A stretch of DNA of 64,000 bases. Source: Protopterus annectens. Taxonomy: Eukaryota > Chordata > Ceratodontiformes > Protopteridae. The notes under the pieces were generated by a model. It was given only the letters and a program-made list of their open reading frames with translations, did not search any database and was not told the DNA's origin. Location of the stretch: the NCBI RefSeq assembly GCF_019279795.1, contig NC_056726.1, forward strand, positions 1,012,154,107 through 1,012,218,106, read 5' to 3'. Positions 20,338 through 31,514 of this stretch are shown here, in pieces. The position numbers and the translations under genes are program-made. How positions within the stretch are numbered: the stretch's first letter is position 1; each line of letters begins with the position of its first letter.

Positions 20338-20957
20338 TCAAAGCCTGTCACAAGTGGTGCATCTACTTTTCTGAAGTACAAGCAATTGACATGTTGCTAA
20401 AGTAGTAGGGAAAACCTTCTATATCACCCACCTGATCATGAAGGGATTCACATCTAGATCAAGGAGGTCATCATCACTTATTAGACCTATGATTGAGTAC
20501 AATGCCAATGTATCTGACCACCTGCTGCAGCTTGAGAAAAAGGCCCAAAAAGTTCACAAAAAAGTAAAAAGTCTCAAAAATATGTGGTCTATGCTGCCCG
20601 ACTGAAAGACTCAGCTCTATTCAGTCTCCTCGCACCGCTTGAGGTGACCTGTGCCTGATATAAGGGCCATGTCAAACCAGATTTGATGAATATATAGCAC
20701 CCTCAAAAATGGAAATCCCGGTACATGTGAAGGCACCTCTCCTCTGCAGTCTGTTCAAGTCTGACCAATGGATGGAGAGATTGATGGCAGACCCAGGGGG
20801 GATTACTTCAAGCGTCACTGCTGACAGAGACACAGCAAAAATAGGCATAGTTTTTTATTCAAAAAAGGGGTGGCATGAAGCCACAACTATGGGGCTAGGG
20901 CTATAATGGCTATTGGGCAGATAGCCTAGTATGAACCTATGAACCTATGAACCTATG
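20338..20957 (+). mobile_element. CR1 fragment F inserted into CR1-E ORF2
   Basis: A plus-strand 3' piece of CR1 with internal deletions: the reverse transcriptase SVLGPLLF segment is lost between TSG and IYFSEVQ. It ends in the family 3' UTR (GGGGCTAGGGCTATAATGGC) and an ATGAACCT tail that runs into host CR1-E sequence (CCTATGTGG). Compared with copy J, about 14 bp of host sequence are missing at the other junction. Confidence 0.85.
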
Positions 20958-23072
20958 TGGTAATTCATGGGTACATGTTTTTTCCCAAAGGGGATAACCA
21001 TACATTTCTTGGCACTGAGCTTGAGCCCATGGCTCTGGCACCAAGCATCTGTTTCTGTAAGGCCCTTTTGTAGAAGATCCACATCATTTAGGGATTCAGT
21101 AATGGCTCCCAGTTTGCAGTCACCTGTTGCTAGCCAGAGTCCCTTAGTGTTGGTCTGTACTTCAGAGAAGTAGATGCCAAACAAGAGCGGTCCCAGGACT
21201 GAACTCTGAGGTTCTCCACCTGTCACTTGTCTGGAGCTGGATTTGGAGTCGGCTACTTTTACACTGTGGGTTCTGTCTGTAAGCCAGTTGGCAACCCATC
21301 AAGTGATGTAGGGATTAATGCCCAGCTTAGTAAGTTTATCTATGATTCTAGAATGGGGAATGGTGTAAAAGGCCTTGGCGAGGTCCAGATAGGCTGTGTG
21401 GACCACCTTAACCCTGTCCACGGCTCTGGAGACTGATTTAAAGAAGTCAATCAGCTTCAGGAAATAAGATTGGCCCTGCACAAACCCAAACTGGGTGGGG
21501 TCCAGTGTTTGAAGTTTGACAATGTCTTTGTTTATAAGTTCCATGATAATGCGTTCCATAGCCTTGCAGACCAGGTTTGTTAGACTGATGGGACGGTAGT
21601 TCCCGGGATCCAAGGCGGATCCTCCCTTGTGAAGTGGGATAACTGTAGCTGTGCGCCACTCAGTTGGTACGAAGCCTGAGGTTAGGCTATGATTAAACAT
21701 GATACTTAGGCGAGGTGCCAGTTCATTTTGTAGTTCATGAAGTACACAGTCTGGGATGTCGTCTGGTCCCATGGATGCTGTAATCTTAGCTTTGAAGAGT
21801 GCATTTTTTTACCTGTGTGGCCATGATTACTGGAATTTGGCAATCATTTGGTACTGAGATGGGCCCTTTAGGGGGTGAGAAGGGGTGAAGTTGGCACTGA
21901 ATCGATCTGCCAGGATATTGGCGATATCCTTGGGATCAGTATATTTAATGCCATTCTGTTGTAGCTCTGAGCAGATCTGAGCATTATCATTTAGATTCTT
22001 GACATAATTATAGAATGCCTTGTGGTTGTCTTTGGAATCTTTGGCAATTTTATTTTCGTAATTAGCTTTGGAGGATTTTATGAGGGATCTCAACTTCTTA
22101 CTGAAGTTGGTAAGGGAGTTTTTTGCAACCTGGGATTTTTCTTCTTTTCTGCAACAGTTTCTTCCTTCTGTTGTATAGATTGTTTATGGCACGGGACCAC
22201 CAGATTGGCATCCTTTTTTGGAGGAGAATGTCTTGGTTCTGTTTGGGATGGCACGATTCATGCACAAGTGGATATGCTCGTACAGTGCCTTAGTGTAGGA
22301 TTCAGCGGTTGAACTTTCAGTTCCTGTCTGCATGGGTGTCATGAAGTTTGTCACTTCTGACATGAGTAGAATAAAGTTGGCTTTGGAGAAGTTTTTTATG
22401 GCAGTTTCCTTACTGGGGGGTGGCGGTGGGATGTGGATGTCTAGGGTGATTAGTTTGTGGTCAGACTGGACCAATGAGGGGGGTGACCACTGGTGTGGAG
22501 CATCAATCTCCTGTGTTGGTAATGACCAGGTCTAGGATATTGGAGCCCCTGGTGGGACTATGGATTTGTTGATCCAGGGCTTTGGAATTTATGAATTCCA
22601 AGAACCACTGGGCAAAGGTGTTGGTACATGAGTAGTTATCCCAGTTAATGGCAGGGTAGTTGAAGTCACCCAGTATTAAGGTGTTTGGTTGTACCTTAAT
22701 ATTTTCCAGTATGTTTAGAAAGGTGTAGTTAGAATCTTGGGGCATTGTGGGGGATCTGTAGCAAGGTACAATTTGGATTGCAGTCTTACCTAGTGTTAGT
22801 TGCACCTGTAGAATTTCAGATGCATTGTGTTGGGCAACTAGCCTGGAGGTGTGAATATCCTTGGTGAATATGGACACTCCTCCACCTTTAGTGTTTCGGT
22901 CCTGGTTTGGTGGTCGAAAAGTGTGGTAAGAGATGTAGTCTGGTATTGCAGGGGTGCTCTCTGAAGCCTTGAACCAGGTTTCACTTACTGCACAGATATC
23001 GATGTTCTCCATTTTTAGGAGTGCCTCGACAGACTGCATTTTGAGGTTTAGACTTCTAGCATTGAGTAGCAT
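20945..23072 (-). pseudogene. CR1-E ORF2, endonuclease and reverse transcriptase part
   Basis: Pieces at 22503-23072 (endonuclease: MLLNARSLNLKM, ETWFKA, LGDFNYP), 22184-22474, 21827-22093, 21299-21772 (NYRPISLTNLV, TQFGFVQGQS, YLDLAKAFYT) and 20945-21226 (GPLLFGIYFSEVQ) give most of ORF2 in order. Several frameshifts and stops separate them. The palm motif has FYT in place of FDT, and the FADD motif is degraded (ATGDCKLG), so even the open parts are damaged. Confidence 0.88.
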
Positions 23073-23101
23073 TACCTTCAGATTTTATATGCTTGTATCT
23101 G

Positions 23102-24595
23102 TTACATTGGTGGTTTTGTCCTTTGAACCATGCCTAAAAAAGGCACTACAGGGGCGGCAAGAGCCTTAGCCAGTAACCTGAATCCCAGGGGTGACAGGTG
23201 CAGACCATCTCTGGCAAAGCATTGTGGTTTGTCGATCATGTTGTCCCAGGCAGACAGATACTGGATTCCCTTTGAATGACACCAGAAACTTAGCCACTTG
23301 TTGAAGTCAATCATTTTGTCCTTATACGGTGGTATCATTCTGAGTGAAGGCAGGATGCTACTCAGGGCTAGAGTCATACCTGCCTGGGCTACGTGATCCG
23401 AGAGCTCTTCCATGTCTCTCTTCATAGGTTCATAGGTGGGTACTAGGCTACTGGCCCTAGGGCCTATACAAGCCTAGCCAAAAAGGTACCCTGGCTTTCG
23501 CCACCCAAGAAAATTATTTTCCTGTGGCCCTGTCAAGCAGAACCACAGAAGTGATCCCTGGGGTGAATTTCCTATTATCCATCCAATCATCAAGATTTTT
23601 CTTGAAGAGTGCTAATGAGGAGCTCTGTTTGACATAGATAGGTAGTCTGTTCCAGAGTATGGGAAGTCTCTGGGACAGGAATCTATCCCTCCAGCATGTT
23701 CTGTTTATTGTGGTGACAAGGTTTAGGTCCCTAGAGAATGTAGCTGGAGGGAGTGGGATTTCTTTAAGTGGAGCATGTCCAACAGCACTGGGTTTGACAT
23801 AGCTTTGTATGTTAGGCAGAGATCGCCTCTGAGTAGGCGATATACGATGGAGTAAAGCTGGAGTTTTTTGAGACTGTCTGCATAAGGCATCGGTTTGAGG
23901 CCAGTAATCCTCTTTGTGAGGTAATTTTGTGGTCATGTAGTCCAGGGAGGTATGTCTCAAGTCATTCACTTAAACATGGCCAATGACAGAGTCATATTTG
24001 TACTTGTTGTGGAGTGACTTGAGTGCATGCATTATGTGGTGGATCTTAGCACCCGGCAGGCAGCTGACTGTAATTTTCTCCTTGTTCAGCTTGGTGAGTG
24101 GGACATCAGTGTGCCTGACTATAGAGTCACCTATGACTAAATTTTTGGGTACTTTGTCTTGCCTTAGGGGCTGTTGTTGGGTGGCACACTGGCGTTGTGG
24201 GCTATGTGTCACTTTGGTTGTGACTGCTGTTTGTTTGGATTTCAGCTTCAGAGGTCCTTGTTGCTTGGACAGGTTAATGTTAAGGGCCTCCACATATGTG
24301 GGTTTAGTGCTGCTATGTGTGTGTGGGTGTTAATGGTGTGGGTTTTGAAGGGCTATGTGTTACTTGAGGTGCATTGCAGGTGCTAACCTTCTCCTCTTTG
24401 ACTGTCTAGCACAATCTTGTCTGGAGAGAGCTTTGCTTCCAGTTTGGCTACATAAGTGCATCTCTCGCAGGTTGCAGTGTTGGGTCGTACGAGGAGAGGG
24501 TTGTCTGTGTACATAAGGCAATTGCTGCATTGCCCCAGTATGCCCAGATTCACCAGGTGGACAGGAGAAATCACCTGAAGCTGACCCTTGGACAT
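23102..24595 (-). pseudogene. CR1-E ORF1, split by CR1-G
   Basis: The N-terminal part (from 24595) keeps a CxxC...CxxC zinc-finger-like motif (QCSNCLMYTDN, then TCERCTY). The part at 23970-24293 has VIGDSIVRHTDVPLTKLN. The remainder at 23102-23425 has MKRDMEELSDHVAQAGMTLA and the D-G-L-H-L-S block V. CR1-G entered after the codons for SLDYM. Without that insertion and a frameshift, the order matches copy J. Confidence 0.85.
23424..23937 (-). mobile_element. CR1 fragment G inserted into CR1-E ORF1
   Basis: A 5'-truncated 3' piece of CR1 in the same orientation as its host. It holds the ORF2 C-terminus (TCWRDRFLSQRLPILWNRLP), the 3' UTR and a TTCATAGG tail. Tail and host sequence merge at TTCAT, so no clean target duplication longer than about 4 bp is visible. 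Confidence 0.85.
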
Positions 24596-24982
24596 GCCTG
24601 GTTAGGTGCTTTCTTTGTATAGTACAAGAGCTGTTTTCCCTTACTTTTTGGCAAGGTACTTGCAATTGTAGGCTGACAAGTGCCTACGACTATTTGTTCC
24701 TTATTACAAAGGAGAGGTGAGTGCTTGTAACAAATTAAGGCTTCCTAGTGCTTTTTAGTGAGTTTTACAGCACGTGCTAGTCGCAGCGATACAGATTTTA
24801 GGGCTACTGCTGATAATCTAGCTAGTTCTAAGGAAGAACTTGAAGAGCAGACTTTCTGGCACTGGGAAGAGTTTAACCATAGTGCCGTGGCACTGCACAG
24901 TGTGCAAATACATGCAAATGTGTGTATTTATGCCAGAAAGTTGAAAGGGATAGAAATCAGCTGGTGCTCCACTTTCCTCCTA

Positions 24983-25093
24983 TGTTACAAAGACATCTGT
25001 CTGGAGCGTTTCTCCCTGGACCTCAGCTGAAAATTGGCTTTATTCCAAGTTGGACTTTCACAGTAAACAAATGCTAAATAAATATTCCTGAAT
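24983..25093 (+). repeat. Unclassified interspersed repeat X, copy 3
   Basis: The best match to copy 1 (3936-4065, opposite strand): TTACAAAGACATCTGTCTGG, GCTGAAAATTGGCTTTATTC, AGTTGGACTTTCACAG and an AAATGCTAAATAAAT tail. Here the repeat ends the stretch that follows CR1-E. Confidence 0.65.
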
Positions 25094-26490
25094 TCTTAGC
25101 ATGGACTCACAGAGCCTGACAAATACCACCTATGAGAAGGATCATTTTTTTGTTGGCTAGCCAGATTGGACATGTGTTTTGTATGAGGTACAGGTCAATG
25201 CAATCAAAAGCCTTTCTGGCATATGGGCTTACAAATTAGACACAAGATTTCACAAGGTATTAACCCATCTGAAAAGAAGTGTGATTTCTTGGTAATACCA
25301 TACATTTACCTCCCTCATAGTTAGCTTCATTGGTAAGATAAGAACACATTTCTAACAAAATTGAAAGCATATCAGCTACTGTAGGCAGAGAATTTGCAAC
25401 CCAGAAATCTGTTGATATGGGCAGTACAGGGAGTGGTCATTGCCTAGACTGGGAAAGACATTAATTAATGCATCTTTGGAAGATAATCAACACCTTAGTT
25501 GCTTTCCCACTTACAGTGATGGGAAAATAGCTTGAATTTGGCACATAACAGTTATACATTGATTTTACTTTAACAGATTTTACTTTCCAAAGGACAGTTT
25601 GAGCATCAGTGGAACGCCATACTTTTGGCAAAGTGTACGGCACAGCGTGAATAAAGCTCTGATTATGTATGAAAAGTGAAAGCAGAATGCATAAACAATT
25701 GCTTTAATGCATTTTAAAAGTTGCTATATAATTATATTCAATATAAAAACAAAATTATGGTCATTCATCCAAACTCAAATGATCATTGCTTCTGGTGATG
25801 ACATGAGTTGTTTGTTTGACAGGACTTGAGTAAATGATTAAACTAAACGTTTTAGCTTACGTTTCTGAAAGTTATTATGAAGACACTAGATCATTTACTT
25901 TCCCAAGATTTACTTCAAACAGCAAGCAGCAAAAATCAGTTCACTAGCAGTCAAAATGAGATAAGCTAGTCACAGCACAAACTGAATTATTCAGGCACAT
26001 CAGGCACTGAAAGGCATAGATAGATGAATCATTTCTTTCTTTTGACCCATAATAAAAGCTAGTACTTAGAAAGTTCAAGGGCCATACATTGAAATGTGCA
26101 GAATGTCACATTGTTTTATGAGATATAACTATTCTTTTACATTTTTTCTCTTTAGTGTACTCTATTATTCTTTATTATAACAATTATAACAAAGAAGTTT
26201 GCCTTCTATCCATGCTTTTTCATTTAACATGAGCCTTGAACAGTGAAGCCAAAAGTTATATTTCCTTTTAAAAAATATCAGGTGAGGAGATAAGGCAAAA
26301 TCCTTAACAAAAATCTATTATACATGAACTTACAGTAATGTCTCTGTATCACTAGAGATGCAGATGGAGTCCTGTAATGCTCTTAAGTTTAAATGTTAGC
26401 TGGTTAGTCATGAGAATTTTATGAAACAAAAATAGCTTAAGGAAAGAGTACTTGTCGAATGGTAGCATTTGGGAGTGATGTTTGGTGTTT
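25094..26490. other. Unassigned non-coding region
   Basis: Apparently single-copy AT-rich sequence with no supported gene on either strand and no repeat that I recognise. Confidence 0.6.
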
Positions 26491-26491
26491 T

Positions 26492-26618
26492 AGGTTCATA
26501 CTAAGCTTACTGCCCTTGCGAGCCATTTTAAGCCTAGCCAGTTATCCCTTGTGAGACTCAAACCCTGCACTTTGTGTTTGTAAGGCAAACACCTTAACCA
26601 TTAGGCCACCCTCCCAAC
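26492..26618 (-). mobile_element. tRNA-derived SINE with CR1-type tail (C2)
   Basis: On the minus strand, an A-box-like TGGCCTAATGGTTAAGG and a B-box-like GGGTTTGAGTCTC precede a tail that copies the CR1 3' UTR (ACTGGCTAGGCTTAAAATGG) and ends TATGAACCT. TGGTGT occurs on both flanks and may be a short target duplication. It matches C1 at 16815-16947. Confidence 0.85.
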
Positions 26619-26629
26619 ATGGTGTACAA

Positions 26630-27640
26630 AGGCATGCTAGTGCAGTTTGTACTTTGAAGAAGCAGGTTTGCAGCATTTTTGTCACACTCAGATGTGTAAA
26701 CGTGTTATTTCCGAGTAGTGGTATCCCACTGTCTTACTGAACTGGGAGCAATAAGCAAGCAAATGGTGTTATAATTAGCTGCTAATGCTTTTGGCTGGAT
26801 ATACCTACTTTTCAAGAGCCGTGTCCAGATTTTCAGTGTCCACAGGATGTGAGGTATGCACTGAGATTTTTTTCACAAGAGGAATGTAATGGTTAAGATG
26901 CAGTAGTTTAAAGTTGAGTGCATTCAGTGATAATGAGGTGCTTGCAGCGGTGCATAATCTATGCAATGGACAGCGGCAAATACAAGGTCAGACAGGAGGA
27001 AGGATTATACCGGATTAAGGGGAAAGGGGGCAGCAAGGGCAGGAATCTAATATAGGCATCTACTGGTTAAGGAAGAACAAATGCTTGTGTAGGAGTACAG
27101 TGTAGTAACCCTGACATATGTCACAGCAGTATGCGAAAAAGAATGAGTGAGACATGAGGAAGACACATATTCACTGAGGTATATGAATCTCCTGAAATTG
27201 CTGCTAAAGACAGATTCCATGTGGGATTTCAAGGGGACTTGAAGTAATAGAGGCAGGGTGAAGGGGAAAGGAGAGATTGAGGGGAAGTGGAATAGAAAAT
27301 GGATGTAAAGGTTAGACTAGTGAGGATATTTACTTCCTTCAATTCATCTGTCAGGGAAATATAATATAAAGGCTATGGCACACGTAATGAATTTTCAAAT
27401 AAAAAGATAACAGTGAAAATTCCAAGGAAAACAGGATTAAATGGCAGAATATCAAAACTGATATGGCAAATACATCCAGTGAATATTTTCCATTAATTGT
27501 AAAGCATGCCTTTGCACCTAATTCTGTGGACAGTTTTGGAGAATAAAATAAATGCACTTTTTCATTACTAGGACCTGTAGAAAATTAAAAAATAAATGAC
27601 AGAACATACAAAGCAACTGGGCCATGTGGCCATTTACTCC
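26630..27640. other. Unassigned non-coding region
   Basis: No gene is supported. The part from about 26980 to 27300 is rich in G and A on the plus strand. Confidence 0.55.
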
Positions 27641-27727
27641 TTGCCAGCCCCCCCTCCCCTTAGGCCTTATCTTCCTTTTTCAAGGAGTGATAGGCCAGTC
27701 ATACCAGGGATGAATATGTGAATACCC

Positions 27728-28312
27728 ATGTGATTGTCTAACTTTTATAGGCTGATAGTGTGACTCGTGATTGTCTGGTTACATGTTAAAAGATCGAACG
27801 GTTGAAACATCGAACTGCATATGGTCGAGACCATATGATCAATGTTTCAAAAGATCAATCTTTTAACATGGCTAAAAGAAAAAAAAAGAAATTAGGTAGA
27901 AGACTGTAATGCAGGGAGGCAAGCCCCCCTGTACCCCCACACCCCCTTACTTAAATACACCAACTCCGAGATCGCGCTACACTGAGAATACAGTGCGGAA
28001 GGGAAGTTTTCCTTTTCCCTGCTGTAGAGCGATCTCGGAGTTGGTATATTTAAGTAGGGGGGGTGTGGGGGCACAGGGGGGCTTGTTCTCCTGCATTACA
28101 GTCTTCTGCCTAATTTCTTTCTTTTTCTTTTAGCCATGTTAAAAGATCAATCTTTTGAAATATCAATCATATAGTCTCGACCATATGCAGTTCGATGTTT
28201 CAACCGTTCGATCTTTTAACATGTAACCGACTGTCTAACTCCTTTTTATAGGATTATACCGTGACCCATCTGATTGTCTAACTCCTTTTTAAAGGTTGAT
28301 AGTGTGCTACAT
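27728..28312. repeat. 42-bp tandem repeat in CR1-H, interrupted
   Basis: Three copies of a unit containing GATTGTCTAACTCCTTTTT and TAGGCTGATAGTGTGA derive from the ORF2 C-terminal coding region. The middle copy is split by the hAT-like element, so the repeat formed first. Confidence 0.7.
27777..28228. mobile_element. Palindromic non-autonomous hAT-like element M1
   Basis: A 452-bp element made of two inverted arms of about 205-210 bp (27777 to about 27987, and about 28020 to 28228) around a short loop. The ends read GGTTACATGTTAAAAGATCG. The flanks GATTGTCT (27769-27776) and GACTGTCT (28229-28236) are an 8-bp target duplication with one mismatch, as expected for hAT. Each terminal 93 bp is itself an imperfect palindrome centred on CATATGGTCGAGACCATATG. 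The inner arm carries GAGTTGGTATATTTAAGTAG, shared with M2. It has no coding capacity, so it would depend on a transposase supplied elsewhere. Confidence 0.88.
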
Positions 28313-28771
28313 TGGATGATCTGGAGAGGAAGTATGCTTCACAGAAGGGGTAGTTGAGTGACAAGTCTGCTTCTCCACCATGCTTTGCTCATTTGCTGAA
28401 GCAGGTTCAGATCTCTGGATCTAGTGTTCACTGGACTGTTTGATTTGTGCAGATATAAGAGGTCTTGGACTTATGGATCCCACATACCCCAAAAAGCAAG
28501 GCATAGATATCGCTAAGGAGTCTAAAGGACATTGAATACAGGGATGGAGCCTTCAGACTCCCCTGGCAGCTCAGGTTTTTTAAGTTTGTGATCTTTTTTG
28601 TTAGTAACCTCTGTGGCCACTCCAACTGCCTAATATGTCTAGTAAGATGCATCCCAAACAGGGCATTATATTCTATGATGGGGATGACCAGTCTGGAATA
28701 CAGATGGGTAAGGACTTCTTTGGATCTAGGGGAGAAATCCTTTGCAATCAGCTAAGCAAGAAGAAAGATTT

Positions 28772-28855
28772 ATTAGCCGCTGTTGTGACATGATTAGCCA
28801 CTGTTGTGACATGATTAGCCACTGTTGTGACATGATTAGCCACTGTTGTGACATG
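28772..28855. repeat. 21-bp in-frame minisatellite in CR1-H
   Basis: Four copies of ATTAGCCACTGTTGTGACAT plus G. In the CR1 frame each unit adds seven residues (N-H-V-T-T-V-A) at the DNHIATVVRK segment of ORF2. Confidence 0.95.
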
Positions 28856-29403
28856 ATGATCAAAGCACAAGGAATTATCTATACGTGTTCCAAGGTTACT
28901 TAAAACATATTCCTCTTGGAATAGGATGTTCTCTATACTATAAATTGGACCGAGAGATAGCTTATCAAATGTGACAACATTGTACTTTTTAGCATTCAGT
29001 TTTAGCCAGTTTTCTGTGCACCAGCTATTAGCAAGTCTAGGTTCAGGTGTAGCTGTTGCATGTCAGAAGGGGATTTAAGGACGACACCAAGTTCACAATC
29101 ATCTGCAAACTTGGTTAACCGAAGATCCCCATTTCTGATCTGCATGGATTCCTGAGGGACTCCACTGGTCATCTTCATATTCCTTGGGGAAGCACCTGCC
29201 ACCCTCACCGTGTGGGTTCTGTCTCTAAGCCAATCTGATATTCATCTAATTACACATGTTTGAGAGGGTATGCAAACAGTGTAGTGCTGACCAAAGGCTC
29301 TGGGTAAGGTTCCTGAACCCCTTACTCCATGGGAAAGCTGCAACTGTTGTATCAAAAATGTCTGATGCTGTCTGTTTTGATTATACTGCTGGAAAAATGT
29401 ATT

Positions 29404-29895
29404 TTAGGATGTTTTAAGCTAACACCTGAAATGTATAGGAAAAAGTTTCATGAACATAGATGCAAGGCAGATGAAAGTGTTTATGAATATGTTGTTGAAC
29501 TGAACACTTATTTTCATAGCTGGGTGAGTGGATGTCAGGTCATCACTTTTGAATGGCTGGCAGACCTTTTGGTGAGGGAACAAGCACTTAGCACTTTGCC
29601 TGAGGACATTAGGATCTGGTTAGCTGATAGACAATGTGCTACTTCAGATAAGTTGGGGAAGAGGGGAGACCTATACCTAGCAAGCAGGGCAGCCCTGCAC
29701 AGGAAAGGGATCCCCAGTACTGCTCATGGGTCTAAAGGAACCCATGGTGGGAAGCACAGACTGCCCCAAAAGAATCCAGCAGTAGCAGGGGAAGCCACTA
29801 GTCAAGGTACACGGCCAGGAGGTAGAGTTAAATATTTTGAATGCAACCAGTGGGGCCATGTGACATACAGATGTCCACGGAGGCAAGGTGGGTAA
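29404..29895 (+). pseudogene. Gag of the Gmr1-like element, SCAN-like capsid and zinc knuckle
   Basis: The product would be a capsid/nucleocapsid polyprotein. A helical segment from about residue 32 to 120 of the open frame (LTPEMYRKKFHEHRCK, YEYVVELNTYFHSWV, LVREQALSTLPEDIRIWLAD) has the spacing of the SCAN dimerisation domain. A CCHC-like zinc knuckle follows (YFECNQWGHVTYRC) in which the first Cys is Tyr. The open frame starts at 29329, but the first 25 codons look like unrelated sequence at the truncated 5' end; I start the gag at 29404. Confidence 0.8.
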
Positions 29896-29899
29896 CAAA

Positions 29900-30250
29900 A
29901 GGTGAGAGAGCCAGTAAATGGGAAAGACAAAATGCCAATAGTACGTTGTCTTGAGACAACAGGGGTACAGAACTACTATCCTGCAGATGTCCTGAGAGGG
30001 AAGGATTTGGATGAGGCAGTACCATGTGCTTATGCAGTTACATGCAGTCAGGTTTGGAGACAAGCATGTGGGTTTGGTAGCCTGGGGGAGACCCAGACAG
30101 ACTGCATACTTGCAGCCAGGACTAGTGATATGGTTACTTACTGATGTTCTCTTGGACAGAGTGACTGCATGGCATCTGATTCTCAAGGAAAAGGAGACTC
30201 TGTATACTGGGACAAAGGGTTACTATACAGAGAGTGGACCCCTTAGGGAC
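29900..30250 (+). pseudogene. Protease-region remnant of the Gmr1-like element
   Basis: Between gag and integrase, the frame reads LETTGVQ at the place expected for the LDTG-type aspartic protease site, followed by ADVLRGKDLD, a segment typical of this lineage. The catalytic Asp appears as Glu. The reading frame is lost after about 30140. The assignment rests on position and short motifs. Confidence 0.5.
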
Positions 30251-30334
30251 GGCTAGAAGGTGAGAGAGTACAGCAGTTGAGAGTGCCTAGAGCCTACCAT
30301 CTGGCACTTCTAGCCATAGCCCAAGATAGTCCCT

Positions 30335-31397
30335 TTTCCTGGTCATATGGGCATAAAATTTACAAAGAGGCGTATTATGCAAAACTTCTATTGGCCTGGA
30401 ATTTCCAGAGATGTAACAGGGTACTGAAGGACCTGTGAGCAGTGCCAAAAGGTAGGCAAGGCAGGAGACAAGGTGAGAGCTCCTTTGATGCCTTTGCCTG
30501 TGACTGAGGAGCCATTTCAGAGGGTAGCTATGGATATTGTGGGTCCTCTGAGTACCCCAAGTTCTACAGGGGAAAAGTATATCTTAGTGGTAGTGGATTC
30601 TGCTACACGATTCCCTGAGGCAGTGGCTTTGTCCTCCATAGAGGCAGAGAAGGTGGCAAATGCTTTGTTATAGATTTTCAGCAGGGTAGGTTTCCCAAAA
30701 AAAAATGCTGACTGACTGAGGTGCCAATTTCATGTCAGACCTGCTGGCTTGTCTGTGGAAGTCCTGTGGGGTGAAGCACATGAAGACCACCCCCTACCAT
30801 CCCCAGACTAATGGTCTTGTTGAGAGGTTAAACTCTACAATCAAGTCCATGCTATGGGCATTTGCAGATCAGTTTAAGAGGGAGTGGGACAAATATTTTC
30901 CCCATCTGTTGTTTACTTACAGAGAGGTTCCCCAGGAATCCACAGGTTTTTCACCCTTTGAGTTGCTGTATGGGCATAGGGTGAGGGGACCTCCAGATTT
31001 AATTTAAGATGAGTGGGAAAGTGAGTGCAAGTCTCACAAGGAGTCTGTTGTGGCATATGTCCTAAACCTCAGGACAACGCTCGGGGAACTCATGGGCTTG
31101 GTCCAGGAGAACCTGGCAGAAGCTCAATAACAGAAAAAGGTGTGGTATGACAGGAATGCTTGAGCTACAGAGTATGCTGTAGGGAAGCAGGTAATGGTTC
31201 TCATTCCTGTCAGACACAACAAACTGCAAGCAGCTTGGGAGGGACCCTACAAGGTGGTAAGAAAGGTAAGTGATGTTAACTACATGGTGGAACTGCTAGG
31301 CAGATGGCAGGGGCACAAATTGTACCATGTTAACATGATGAAACCTTACCATGATAGGGAGGCCCTTGTGCTGAACATTTGCAGTGGATTGCAGTAG
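30335..31397 (+). pseudogene. Integrase of the Gmr1-like element
   Basis: The HHCC zinc domain is at 30335-30470 (GHMGIKFTKRRIMQNFYWPG, then TCEQCQK) with a TGA where the first Cys-side codon belongs. The core follows: VAMDIVGPL (30515-30545), LTD then GANF after an in-frame TGA (30708-30730), and HPQTNGLVERLN with the catalytic Glu (30800-30835). The C-terminal GPY-type module is at 31194-31397 (WEGPYKVVRKV, YHVNMMKPYHD). At least three stops interrupt it. Confidence 0.85.
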
Positions 31398-31514
31398 GAG
31401 TCTGAGAGAGATCTGGGGACTGATCTCCTCAGTGAGGCTTGGGCTGACACCTCAGTGGAAGGGGTAGCAATGTCCCAGCAGCTATCCCCTACCCAGGTTT
31501 GAGAAATCTGAGCA

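Larger units (their letters stand above)
19597..24830 (-). mobile_element. CR1-clade LINE, copy E, near full length but broken
   Basis: A minus-strand CR1 with all parts in order: 5' region (about 24600-24830), ORF1 with zinc finger and esterase-like domain, ORF2, 3' UTR and a tail at 19597. It is interrupted by CR1-F (plus, 20338-20957) in ORF2 and CR1-G (minus, 23424-23937) in ORF1. The 5' boundary is approximate. Confidence 0.88.
27650..29285 (-). mobile_element. CR1-clade LINE, copy H, decayed
   Basis: A minus-strand ORF2 remnant. LTKFADDCELGVVLKSPSD lies at about 29040-29125, preceded by a damaged SGVPQ. MHLTRHIRQLEWPQRLLTKK lies at 28600-28652. The C-terminal coding region carries two small tandem repeats and the palindromic element at 27777-28228. 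It stops upstream where the Gmr1-like element starts. Confidence 0.78.

Noticed and set aside
29404-29895. Host SCAN-domain protein
   Set aside because: It is directly followed by retroviral-type zinc knuckle, integrase and reverse transcriptase, so it is a retrotransposon gag.
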